A DNA stretch of 48,853 nt from positions 1-48,853 of the forward strand of contig JAURWF010000062.1 in the NCBI GenBank assembly GCA_030655095.1. The letters are read 5' to 3'. The position numbers were made by a program, and so were the translations under genes. This DNA comes from a bacterium. Lineage in GTDB: Bacteria; Patescibacteriota; Patescibacteriia; Patescibacteriales; GWC2-42-12. The notes under the pieces are model-generated. The model was not told the DNA's origin, did not search any database, and saw nothing but the letters and a program-made list of their open reading frames with translations. The stretch's first letter is position 1, and each line of letters starts with the position of its first letter. Below are positions 33,016 to 41,645 of the stretch, one piece after another.

Positions 33016-36000
33016 ATGAAAAAAATAATTAAAAAAATATTAATTTTCTTTTGTTCGCTGATAGTTATAATGACAATGGCTCATTTTGCTTTGGCTTTGG
33101 ATCTTGGCATACAATATGGTGAAGCTACTGGATTGGGGCAAGAAGATCCTCGTATTATTGCTGCTAATATTATTAGAATCTTTTTTGGGTTTTTAGGAAT
33201 TATCGCTGTAGGTTTGATAATATATGCAGGTTGGTTGTATATGACTGCTGGCGGAGAAGAAGATAAAGTTGAAAAAGCTAAAAAGATTTTAATGGGAGCT
33301 GTTATCGGTATTATTATTTGCTTGGCGTCTTTTGCTATTGCTAGTTTTATTTTAAATAAATTATTAGATGCTACTGGCGCTGGCGGAGGGAGCGTAAATA
33401 CTGGCGGAGGTGGTGGAGGAATTGGCGGTGGCGGAGTAGGAGCGGCTTGTTATGTTGGGGGCACTGCTAGTAATTGCATTATCGCGAGCTCTACTTGTGA
33501 TATAATAGGATTAGTTTGTGATGCCACTACTTGCAAGTGTAAAAGCTCTGGTTTGCCAGGAGTAGACGAGGCTTGTTTAACAGATGCTTTGGACACAGAT
33601 TGTTCAGCTGGCATTTGTGCAACAGGATTGACTTGCAATAGTAGTGATTGTAAATGTAAAGAAACTAATTTGCCAAGTGCAGGTCAAAATTGTGATGCTG
33701 ATACTGGTCTTGCTGGTTGTCAGGCGACTGATTGTTCAAATAATTTAGTTTGTTCGGCAGACAATAGTTGCACTTGCGTCAAAACACCTTTGATTGCTTG
33801 GATAAGTCCTCTTGATGCTTCTAGTACGCCGAACGGGGCACCAGGAAATTTTATTACTATTGGCGGTCAATATTTTGGGACTTCTACTGGACAAGTGATT
33901 TTTCTTGGGGATACTAGCACTTCAACTGATGATAAAATCGCAACTTTTCCTAATCAAGTTAATTCTCAATGTACTAATTTTTGGCAAGACAATCAGATAA
34001 TTGTAGTAGTGCCTGTTGGCGCTACTACAGGTCCGATTAAAGTCCTTGACTCTACTAATCTTTGGGATACAACTGATAATAATCGCGGTCCTGCTATTAA
34101 TGATTTTACAATAAATAATATCAAACGACCTGGTTTGTGTTTAGTTAATCCAAATGTTGGTTCTTTTGATAACCTTATTGCTTTTTATGGGGTTAATCTT
34201 AATGGAATTAATGAAAAAGCTTTTTTTGGTAATAAAACTAACAATATATTGGCTAATGCTAGAGATTGGTCAAGAGTTTTAGTGCCTAATATTCAAGATG
34301 GTAGAACTTCAGTTTTTGCAACGGTTATATCAGGGAATACAAATTCAGCAGGCAGTACTTTACCCGCAGAAGATTCTAATAGTTTAGGATTTACAGTTAA
34401 AAATAATATTCAAGATAATCCATTTATTGATTATCTTACTCCGATAGAAGGACCAAAAGGTCGGTATATTACTATTTATGGGCGTAATTTTAAAAATTTT
34501 GATTCAGGGAAAAGTGTAGTAAAATTTTATTTGCCAACTGATCCAAATACAAAAATTAATGCCGGAGTAGATTTTCCAATACAGTGTCAAGGTAAATATT
34601 GGAATGATACTTATATTACAATTAAGGTTCCACAAGTAGCACCTCCTGGAGATTATAAGGTAATAGTAATTAATGAAAATAGTAGCACTAGCACTCCAGC
34701 AAATTTTAAAATTACAACAGGTAGTCCTAGTCCAGGTCTTTGTTTATTAGATCCATACAATGGTCCTGTCGGTCAATCTATTAATGCTTATGGTGAATAT
34801 TTTGGTGCTAGTCAAGGAGCTAATGGTCGCGCTGTTTTTTATAATAATGCTTCTAGCTCTCCTACTAGTTGGGCTGATCAAGCGATTAAGACTAATGTGC
34901 CTAGCGGAGCGCAAACAGGACCTTTTAAAATAATTAATAATCAAGTTGGCAATGCGTTGCCTTTTAAAGTTGGCGCTTGCGTTGCTAATACCGATTGTTT
35001 AAATAGTAGTACTGAAGAATGTTGTCCCAGCGGTACTTATAATGCAGGAATTTGTAAAACAGAAGGTGAATGTTCTTTAGGCGGGCCACAAAGTTGTACT
35101 TTTGGTTGGACTTTTTCTACTGCATTAGGAACAAGTACTCCTCTAACTTGCGGTGGTTATAGCGCAGCTAGCGCTTGCTCAGCTGTTGGTATGTGTCCTA
35201 ATGCTCGTGGTGAATGCCAAAGTAGAACTAATATTGAGACAGGATATTGCAGTGATAATAAGTGTAATGAAATCGCTAGCTCCAGTTGCGCTAGTCAGTG
35301 CGCTTATGATAAAGTTTTAAACAAATGTAAATTACTAGGTAAAGTTTGCGATGTGAAAGATACGACTTTAGTTGCCGGATTTACTGCTGAATGTCGTAAA
35401 GTAGGAGCTAAAAATATTTGGCAGATTAACACAAAAGACGCTTCTTGTCCGAATGGGGCTTCTTCACCTATTAATGGTTGGTGTTCTGTTGGCGATTTAG
35501 GCTTTCCGATTGAATGCGTCTCGTCTTCATGTCCAGCAGGTCTTACTTGCCAATCAGGGCAATGCGTAATTTCGTCTTCAGGATGTTCAAATGGATCTTT
35601 TTGCGGTATTGGTGGTAAATGTATAAAAGGATATGGGGTTGGGAGAGAAGATAGTGTTTGCGAATGTTGTTGTCGTGTAGCTAATAGCGCTCAAGATTGT
35701 TGCGCTGGTTTGACTTGCAAAGCAGGTGGTTGTGGTGTTGGCGCGCCAGATTATGGTTTATGTACTGGCTGTAAAGTAATAATTAATGGACAGGTTAACC
35801 AATCTTTAAGTGATCAAACTTGTAATTGCACAGGAAAGACTACTAGATATTGCGATTTAACAGATTTAGCTAATCCATCTGGTGTTTGTAAAGATCAAGC
35901 AGTTGCTGGTCAGAATTGTTATGTTGGTGGTGTTGCTGGTGCTTGCACGGCAAGTTCTACTTGCGCTAGTAGTCTTAGTTGTAATCGAGCGACTTGTAAA

Positions 36001-38457
36001 TGTGAAACAATAAATAATCAATGTGCATCTAATCAAACAGTGTGTAGTTCTTCTTGTTGCACCCAGGGTGAAAGTTGTGATGTTAATGGTAATAGTGGGC
36101 GAGGAAAATGTGGTGATACTTTATGTCAAGGAGCTACTTGTGGCGGTAATTGTTGTGTAGGCGCGACTAGTTGTGCTAGCGGAGCTTGTCCATCAGTCGC
36201 TGGTGCAGCTTGTTATGTTGGTGGTGGTGTCGGCGCTTGTAATATTGCAAGCTCTACTTGCGCTAGTAATCTTAGTTGCAATACAACAAATTGTACTTGT
36301 GAGTCATCCATTTCTTTTCCTCAATTTGGTCAAACTTGCGCTAAAAAAGCAACAACTACAGTAACTTGTGATATTGGTGTTTGCACAGGTTTTTCTTGTT
36401 TAAATGCAACTAGCAGTAGCCCTTTAGCACCATCAAGCTTAGTATCGTGTGGCACTTGTTGTTGTGATCCGACTCTTTCTGCGACTAATGATCAATGTAA
36501 AATCGTTAATCCTAAATTATCTTGTTTAAAAAATAAAGGTAATTGTAGTGGAAGCGGTCGCGGACTTTGTTGTGGCTGTGTTAGAGATGATGAATGTGGT
36601 AATTCTTCTACCGCTGGTTGTAGTAATGATACTTGTTGTAGCGCTAGACCTAGAGTCAATGCACTTACAACCCCAACCAATAATGAAACAGGTGTTTGTC
36701 GCAATACTGTGATAGAAGCAACTTTTGATCAGATTATGGATATTACTAGTTTTAATAATAATATGTTTTTAATTGGTGATTATGGTGCTGATTTATGCCC
36801 TACAGGCACTAAATTTTTAGGAGAAAATATTAGCAAAAAAAGTAATAATATTTTTACAAGAGCTATTAAAAGAATTTTAATTTCTTTAGGAAAAATATTA
36901 AAGCCGATTTTAAGTGAAAAAGTATTAGCAGCAATTAATAGTGCTCATACTTATTGCTTAATCAATGGCGCAATTGGTGGTTATAATGGCGTTGCCAGTA
37001 CAACTGTTATTACTTTTGCTTTGCAAAAAGCTCTTGATGCTGAGCGTGAATATTCTGTTATTATTCAAGGTGATGCTTCTACTACAGATAGTGTTAAAGA
37101 AGGAGTTTTAGGTATTTCTGGCGTAAGTATGAAAGGCACTTCTACTGAAACAATTAATGCTAAAACTTTTACTAATTCTAAAATTTGGTCATTTACTACT
37201 AGCAAAAATATTTGTCAGATAGATAGTGTAATTATTGATCCAATTAGTTATTTATTTCAGACTAGCGAGAATAATCCAGCTGATGATGATTCAGCAACTT
37301 CTACATACGACACAATAAATGATAGTGATAAAGTTTATCGCGCCAAGGCTTTAGCTCTTGATGGCCAGGAAATTTTACCTATTAATAATGTTTATAGCTG
37401 GAATTGGGATTGGACTATTGATAATAAGGAAATAGTAGATTTTAAAAATTTAAATAATACCAATCAACAGACTTTAGTTGCTCAAAATAAAAAAGATGGA
37501 AAAACTGTTGTGTATGCTAAAGCTATTATTACTGACGACAAAGTTATTAAACCGTCTACTGTTAATAAATTTAAAATTGGCAAAGCCAATGTTTATGTTT
37601 TAATGTGCGCTAATCCTTGGCCACCTATTAATAACAGTAATACTTGGTTGCCATGGCGTGATACGTCAGGTAATTGTAGTGCAGGTTTAAGCGGAACGGA
37701 TTGTTTTAATAATAATTTTGAATTTTATTATTGTCGTGATGCTGGTCAAGTAGGCACTGCTGATGATTTGCCAGCAATTTTAAAAGACACAACAGTTATT
37801 AGAGGCAATTATGGAGATCCTAATCCTTTGAAAGAATATTATTTTTTACGCGAGGATGTACCATCTATTACCGTCCTTTCAGTTTATGATCAAAGAAATA
37901 GTGGTAAAGTTGTCGCGGTATGGGAAGCTGTTAATGGAGCATCAGGTTATAAATTGTATTATGGTAAAGACAAAGGTCAATATGATAATTCCGTTGATGT
38001 AAATAATGTAGTTCCTGATGTGAATAATAAAATTTCAAGTCCAGTAATAGGTTTAATTAATAATCAGACTTATTATTTTGCTGTTTCAGCTTATTATAAA
38101 TCAACTGGAGCAGAAAGTATTTATTCTAATGAGGTCAGCATAATTCCGACTGACACTTCTGCGCCATCCGTGCCTACTGGTTTAATTGCTTCTTCAACAA
38201 ATCAAAAAGTAGAATTAACTTGGATAAAAGGCAGTGATGATGTTAATTATTATCGAGCTTTCTATGGCACAGCGAGAGGAGTTTATGGAGCTGAATCTGT
38301 TAAAGTTAGTTTAGCTGATAGTTGTTCAGCGACAATGTGCAAACTTATATTTGAGAATTTGGTTAATAATACAAATTATTATTTTGCAATAAAAGCGTTT
38401 GACGAGTATAATAATGGCAGTGTTGTTAGCGTTGAAGTTAGTGCTATGACGCAATAA
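33016..38457 (+). CDS. Giant pilin-hairpin surface protein with IPT/TIG, Cys-rich, Big_5 and FN3 domains
   Basis: An 1813-aa protein. Signal peptide about 1-28; VirB2/TrbC-like hairpin with helices about 45-72 and 88-116 and loop GGEEDKVEKAKK; Gly-rich hinge about 120-138. Three Cys-rich units follow (about 140-255), then four IPT/TIG-like beta domains (about 258-655; for example GPKGRYITIYGRNF). A long Cys-rich stalk runs about 655-1215, in which the unit CYVGG...SSTC...LSC...C-x-C recurs. A Big_5-like module starts near 1217 and two fibronectin III domains lie at about 1620-1813. It shares the hairpin with the 560-aa protein. It is probably an extended, disulfide-rich cell-surface fibre or adhesin. 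No sortase or cell-wall motif at the C-terminus. Confidence 0.78.
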   Translation: MKKIIKKILIFFCSLIVIMTMAHFALALDLGIQYGEATGLGQEDPRIIAANIIRIFFGFLGIIAVGLIIYAGWLYMTAGGEEDKVEKAKKILMGAVIGIIICLASFAIASFILNKLLDATGAGGGSVNTGGGGGGIGGGGVGAACYVGGTASNCIIASSTCDIIGLVCDATTCKCKSSGLPGVDEACLTDALDTDCSAGICATGLTCNSSDCKCKETNLPSAGQNCDADTGLAGCQATDCSNNLVCSADNSCTCVKTPLIAWISPLDASSTPNGAPGNFITIGGQYFGTSTGQVIFLGDTSTSTDDKIATFPNQVNSQCTNFWQDNQIIVVVPVGATTGPIKVLDSTNLWDTTDNNRGPAINDFTINNIKRPGLCLVNPNVGSFDNLIAFYGVNLNGINEKAFFGNKTNNILANARDWSRVLVPNIQDGRTSVFATVISGNTNSAGSTLPAEDSNSLGFTVKNNIQDNPFIDYLTPIEGPKGRYITIYGRNFKNFDSGKSVVKFYLPTDPNTKINAGVDFPIQCQGKYWNDTYITIKVPQVAPPGDYKVIVINENSSTSTPANFKITTGSPSPGLCLLDPYNGPVGQSINAYGEYFGASQGANGRAVFYNNASSSPTSWADQAIKTNVPSGAQTGPFKIINNQVGNALPFKVGACVANTDCLNSSTEECCPSGTYNAGICKTEGECSLGGPQSCTFGWTFSTALGTSTPLTCGGYSAASACSAVGMCPNARGECQSRTNIETGYCSDNKCNEIASSSCASQCAYDKVLNKCKLLGKVCDVKDTTLVAGFTAECRKVGAKNIWQINTKDASCPNGASSPINGWCSVGDLGFPIECVSSSCPAGLTCQSGQCVISSSGCSNGSFCGIGGKCIKGYGVGREDSVCECCCRVANSAQDCCAGLTCKAGGCGVGAPDYGLCTGCKVIINGQVNQSLSDQTCNCTGKTTRYCDLTDLANPSGVCKDQAVAGQNCYVGGVAGACTASSTCASSLSCNRATCKCETINNQCASNQTVCSSSCCTQGESCDVNGNSGRGKCGDTLCQGATCGGNCCVGATSCASGACPSVAGAACYVGGGVGACNIASSTCASNLSCNTTNCTCESSISFPQFGQTCAKKATTTVTCDIGVCTGFSCLNATSSSPLAPSSLVSCGTCCCDPTLSATNDQCKIVNPKLSCLKNKGNCSGSGRGLCCGCVRDDECGNSSTAGCSNDTCCSARPRVNALTTPTNNETGVCRNTVIEATFDQIMDITSFNNNMFLIGDYGADLCPTGTKFLGENISKKSNNIFTRAIKRILISLGKILKPILSEKVLAAINSAHTYCLINGAIGGYNGVASTTVITFALQKALDAEREYSVIIQGDASTTDSVKEGVLGISGVSMKGTSTETINAKTFTNSKIWSFTTSKNICQIDSVIIDPISYLFQTSENNPADDDSATSTYDTINDSDKVYRAKALALDGQEILPINNVYSWNWDWTIDNKEIVDFKNLNNTNQQTLVAQNKKDGKTVVYAKAIITDDKVIKPSTVNKFKIGKANVYVLMCANPWPPINNSNTWLPWRDTSGNCSAGLSGTDCFNNNFEFYYCRDAGQVGTADDLPAILKDTTVIRGNYGDPNPLKEYYFLREDVPSITVLSVYDQRNSGKVVAVWEAVNGASGYKLYYGKDKGQYDNSVDVNNVVPDVNNKISSPVIGLINNQTYYFAVSAYYKSTGAESIYSNEVSIIPTDTSAPSVPTGLIASSTNQKVELTWIKGSDDVNYYRAFYGTARGVYGAESVKVSLADSCSATMCKLIFENLVNNTNYYFAIKAFDEYNNGSVVSVEVSAMTQ

Positions 38458-38508
38458 TTTGTCTGAACCACTGACAGTTTCTGAGGGGCACTGAAAATAC
38501 TGAGAATT

Positions 38509-38542
38509 TCAAATACAAATACAAATTACAAATTACAAATTA
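38509..38542. repeat. Tandem ACAAAT-type low-complexity repeat
   Basis: CAAATA CAAATA CAAATTA CAAATTA CAAATTA in tandem in the 113-bp gap before the 250-aa protein. Nothing else is recognised in the gap. Confidence 0.7.
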
Positions 38543-38569
38543 ATTACTAAAAAAACTAATAATAAATTT

Positions 38570-39322
38570 ATGTTTGATGAAATTAATGATCAGAATGTTA
38601 ATCAAGCGAATGTTCCTACTCCGGGGATTGGTTCTATGCCAAATTTTAATCAAAGTGTTCCTAAGTCTGCTGAAGATATTTTGGCAGGAGTTGATCAATC
38701 AGAAAAGCCAGCGGTTTTTCAACCTAAAGCGCCAACGCCATCAGTAGGCTATGTTCCAGAAAACGAGGAGTCAAAAACAACAGATTCTAAAAAGTTTTTT
38801 GTTTTAGGTGTTATAATCATTGTTATTATTTTAATTATTGGCGTTGGTTATTTGGGTATTAAATTTTATTTGAATTCTAAAATATCAGACAAAGCTTTGA
38901 ATAATAGCAGTAAAGTTGTTGAGCCTGTAGTTAGTCCTATTCCAGAAAATTCAGATATTATTAAAAATCCGATTGTTGAAGTTGAAACTTCAACAGCAAC
39001 ATCTACGGGCATTAATGGAAATTCAATTATTACAGCTACTACTACAATTATCGCCACAAACACAGATATGATTATTGAATCTACAACAATAGTTGATAGC
39101 GATCAAGATGGTTTAATTGATGAAGAAGAAAGATTATTAGGAACAGATCCAAATTCAAGTGATTCTGATAACGATGGGTTGTCTGATCGTGAGGAAGTAA
39201 AGACTTATAGCACAAATCCGTTAAATGCAGATACTGATAGCGATGGTTATCAAGATGGAGCAGAAGTAAAAAATGGCTATAATCCAAAGGGATCAGGAAA
39301 ACTAGAGGTTAAAAGTTTGTAG
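38570..39322 (+). CDS. Single-helix membrane protein with DxDxDG calcium repeats
   Basis: A 250-aa protein with no cleavable signal. About 75 residues of Pro- and polar-rich cytosolic tail precede one membrane helix (about 76-102, FFVLGVIIIVIILIIGVGYLG). A Thr/Ser-rich linker and a C-terminal TSP3-like block follow: DSDQDGLIDEEE, DSDNDGLSDREE and DTDSDGYQDGAE, ending NGYNPKGSGKL. The block binds calcium in known families. It closely resembles the TSP3 part of the 568-aa protein and of the next gene, so these three share a module. Role unknown; it could dock or spread surface proteins. Confidence 0.7.
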   Translation: MFDEINDQNVNQANVPTPGIGSMPNFNQSVPKSAEDILAGVDQSEKPAVFQPKAPTPSVGYVPENEESKTTDSKKFFVLGVIIIVIILIIGVGYLGIKFYLNSKISDKALNNSSKVVEPVVSPIPENSDIIKNPIVEVETSTATSTGINGNSIITATTTIIATNTDMIIESTTIVDSDQDGLIDEEERLLGTDPNSSDSDNDGLSDREEVKTYSTNPLNADTDSDGYQDGAEVKNGYNPKGSGKLEVKSL

Positions 39323-39357
39323 CCCTGACCCTGCCCTCTCCCATGTAAAATAATTTT

Positions 39358-40362
39358 ATGTTTAATATTTCTAAGCCAAAAATTAATAAAGAGATTGAGC
39401 AATTACCGGAGGATTTATCATCGGTTCAAGAAGAAGAAACAAAATTAGGTGATGATATAACTATTCATGCTATGCCAGAGCGTTTTCGTTCTAGTCATAT
39501 TAAAGTTGGTCAAGCTAAAAAAACAGGCGTTTTTATTATCGTTGCCGGTATTATTTTTTTAATTATTATTTCTGGCTTATTCTATTATTTTTTCTTTTAT
39601 AACCAATCTAAAAAATCAAATCAAGCATCTGTTGCAACTTCAACGCCTGCAGTAGAACCAGCTAAAATAGAAGTTCCAGTCAAAGAACCAGCGCAAATAG
39701 TTGCTACTACTACGGTTGTTTTGCCTAATATAGAGTCAATGGCTACTTCAACTGCTACTTCTACAGCAACTTCTACTGAAGATATTATTAATCAGCCAGT
39801 TGATTTGTCTGCTGGAATTGACAGCGATAGTGATGGGTTGACAGATAAAGAAGAAAAGATTTTTGGATCTAATCATACTGTTTTGGATTCTGATAATGAT
39901 GGTTATGATGATTTTTCAGAAGTTTTAAATGGATATAATCCAGCAGGGGCAGGAATTTTATCTATTAACAATAATTTACAAAATTATAATAATAAAACTT
40001 ATAAATATAATTTATTGTATCCATCAACTTGGAAGCAGACTACGAGTGGTGGAGATGATTCAATAGTATTTAAGGCAGAAGATGATAGTTTTATTCAAGT
40101 AATTGCTCAAAATAATAAAGAGCAGCAATTAATAAGTGATTGGTATAAACAGCAGTTTAATGTAGATTTTGTTGATCAAAATAATTTAATTACTAATAAT
40201 AACTGGAATGGAATTATTAATTCTGATAGCCTTACTACTTATTTAACGGATTCTAGTAAAAAGTATATTTTTGTTATTACTTATAATCCCGCCTCTTCAA
40301 ACACATTAAATTATCCCAATCTTTTTAAAGCAATGATTAAATCGTTCAAGATTAGTCCATAA
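39358..40362 (+). CDS. Single-helix membrane protein with calcium repeats and a PsbP-like end
   Basis: A 334-aa protein with the same plan as its neighbour: cytosolic tail of about 58 residues, membrane helix about 59-81 (FIIVAGIIFLIIISGLFYYFF), a Thr-rich linker with TSTATSTATST, TSP3 loops DSDSDGLTDKEE and DSDNDGYDDFSE near 160-190, and NGYNPAGAG. The last 130 residues (YKYNLLYPSTWKQTTSGG onwards) look like the extracytoplasmic PsbP/MOG1-type fold found in many small bacterial lipoproteins. The pair at 38570 and 39358 probably arose by duplication. The inverted 9-bp-period repeat starts at its stop codon. Confidence 0.68.
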   Translation: MFNISKPKINKEIEQLPEDLSSVQEEETKLGDDITIHAMPERFRSSHIKVGQAKKTGVFIIVAGIIFLIIISGLFYYFFFYNQSKKSNQASVATSTPAVEPAKIEVPVKEPAQIVATTTVVLPNIESMATSTATSTATSTEDIINQPVDLSAGIDSDSDGLTDKEEKIFGSNHTVLDSDNDGYDDFSEVLNGYNPAGAGILSINNNLQNYNNKTYKYNLLYPSTWKQTTSGGDDSIVFKAEDDSFIQVIAQNNKEQQLISDWYKQQFNVDFVDQNNLITNNNWNGIINSDSLTTYLTDSSKKYIFVITYNPASSNTLNYPNLFKAMIKSFKISP

Positions 40363-40612
40363 AGTCATTAGATAGTTAAAAGTCAAAAGTCCATAAAGTC
40401 ATTAGATAGTCGAAAGTCAAAAGTCCTTAAAGTCCTTAAAGTCATTTGATAGTCGAAAGTCAAAAGTCCATAAAGTCCATAAAGTCATTTGACTTTAAGG
40501 ACTTTACAGACTTTACAGACTTTACAGACTTTACAGACTTTACAGACTTTATAGACTTTACAGACTTTACAGACTTTTGACTTTATAGACTTTACAGACT
40601 TTATAGACTCTT
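40355..40612. repeat. Two-armed 9-bp-period repeat filling the gap before ybeY
   Basis: The left half (to about 40487) consists of about four units of 34-43 bp, AGTCCATAAAGTCATT followed by AGATAGTCGAAAGTCAAA. The right half is (CAGACTTTA)n and TAGACTTTA in the opposite orientation, ending next to the ybeY ATG. The arms meet at AAAGTCA-TT-TGACTTT and would fold into one long imperfect hairpin. It fills the whole 251-bp gap; no other element is seen there. Confidence 0.88.
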
Positions 40613-40613
40613 T

Positions 40614-41036
40614 ATGTTAGTTGAAGTTAATAATCAGACTAAAAAAAGAATAAATATATCTTTAGTTAAAAAAATAGCTGAATTATTTTTGCAAACTTAT
40701 CATTTTAATAACAAAGAAATTTCTTTGGCTTTTGTAAATGATCAAATTAGTAAAAAATTAAATAAAACTTATCGTGGCATAGATAAAGCAACTGATGTTT
40801 TATCTTTTTCTATGACCGATGTTGATAATGATAATTTTTTAGGTGAGATAATTATTAATTACGAGCAAATTAAAAGACAAGCAAAACAAGCCGGACATAA
40901 TATTCAACAAGAATTAATTTTTATTTTAGTCCACGGTTTGTTGCATCTGGCAGGTTATGATGATGCGACAGAAAAAGGCGCAGACGAGATGGATAAATTA
41001 GGAAAAAAATTTATAAATTTATGCCAAATATTTTAA
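40614..41036 (+). CDS. ybeY: YbeY-type endoribonuclease with an altered metal motif
   Basis: A 140-aa protein of the UPF0054 family, which matures rRNA and takes part in ribosome quality control. Family marks are the Arg-Gly-x-x-KATDVLSFS stretch at 54-66, GEIIINYEQI near 77-86 and the metal site HGLLHLAGYDD at 107-117. The usual motif is H-x3-H-x5-H; here the third ligand is Asp117 in place of His. Asp can bind zinc, but the change is unusual. It overlaps the SGNH hydrolase gene by 16 bp. The usual partner dgkA is present but separated by two extra genes. Confidence 0.85.
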   Translation: MLVEVNNQTKKRINISLVKKIAELFLQTYHFNNKEISLAFVNDQISKKLNKTYRGIDKATDVLSFSMTDVDNDNFLGEIIINYEQIKRQAKQAGHNIQQELIFILVHGLLHLAGYDDATEKGADEMDKLGKKFINLCQIF

Positions 41037-41596
41037 TTTTTGGAGACAGTATAGTTTATGGCGCATTTGACCCTGAAGCTGGTGGGTGGGCGGATAGATT
41101 AAAAGCTTTTTTCTTTAAAGATGGAAGAAACTATGATTATTTTGTTTATAATCTCGGTATTTCAGGAGATACAACAGAGAATTTATTAGAAAGATTTGAA
41201 TTTGAAACAAAACAAAGATCAGACGAAGACAAAACATCTTTTATTTTTAGCATCGGCATAAATGATTCTGCGTGGATGCATAGCAAAAATAATCACTGGG
41301 TTTTACCAAATAAATTTATTGATAATATTAAAAAATTAATACAACTTGCTCAAAAATTTTCTTCAAAAATTATTTTTGTTAGTTTATCACCAGTAGATGA
41401 AACAAAAACAACCCCAATTCCGTGGAACACAGACTTATCTTATAAAAATGAGTGGATTCAAGAATACAACAAAATTATAAAATCAATTTGCGAAGAAAAC
41501 AAAATTCTTTTTATTGATGTTTTTGAAAAATTTATAAAATTAGATTACACTAAATTATTAGAAGATGGTCTTCATCCAAATTCAAAAGGCCATTAG
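41021..41596 (+). CDS. SGNH/GDSL hydrolase, shortened by an in-frame TAG
   Basis: A 191-aa esterase-type protein. Block I is LIFGDSIVYG at 5-14 with the nucleophile Ser, block II is around LGISGDTTENL, block III is SIGINDS, and the Asp/His pair is in DGLHPNSKGH at the very end. The TAG (41594-41596) is followed in frame by KIFEIVKDYF and TAA (41629), the ending seen in relatives, so one base change (AAG to TAG) appears to have removed the last helix. The catalytic residues remain, so it may still be active. It starts within ybeY. Confidence 0.78.
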   Translation: MPNILIFGDSIVYGAFDPEAGGWADRLKAFFFKDGRNYDYFVYNLGISGDTTENLLERFEFETKQRSDEDKTSFIFSIGINDSAWMHSKNNHWVLPNKFIDNIKKLIQLAQKFSSKIIFVSLSPVDETKTTPIPWNTDLSYKNEWIQEYNKIIKSICEENKILFIDVFEKFIKLDYTKLLEDGLHPNSKGH

Positions 41597-41645
41597 AAAA
41601 TTTTTGAAATTGTAAAAGATTATTTTTAAATTTTAAATTTTAAAT

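Noticed and set aside
33000..33018. Five-codon frame MKKNK whose TGA overlaps the start of the 1813-aa gene
   Set aside because: Too short and A-rich to separate from chance; it could equally be an alternative start site lost by a frameshift.
40355..40612. CRISPR array or integron sites
   Set aside because: The 34-43-bp units in the left half lack unique spacers, the right half is a simple 9-bp tandem repeat, and no integrase is seen.
41594..41629. Possible recoding or readthrough of TAG in the SGNH hydrolase
   Set aside because: TAG ends many intact genes in the window; only this one shows a natural-looking extension, so a point mutation is simpler.
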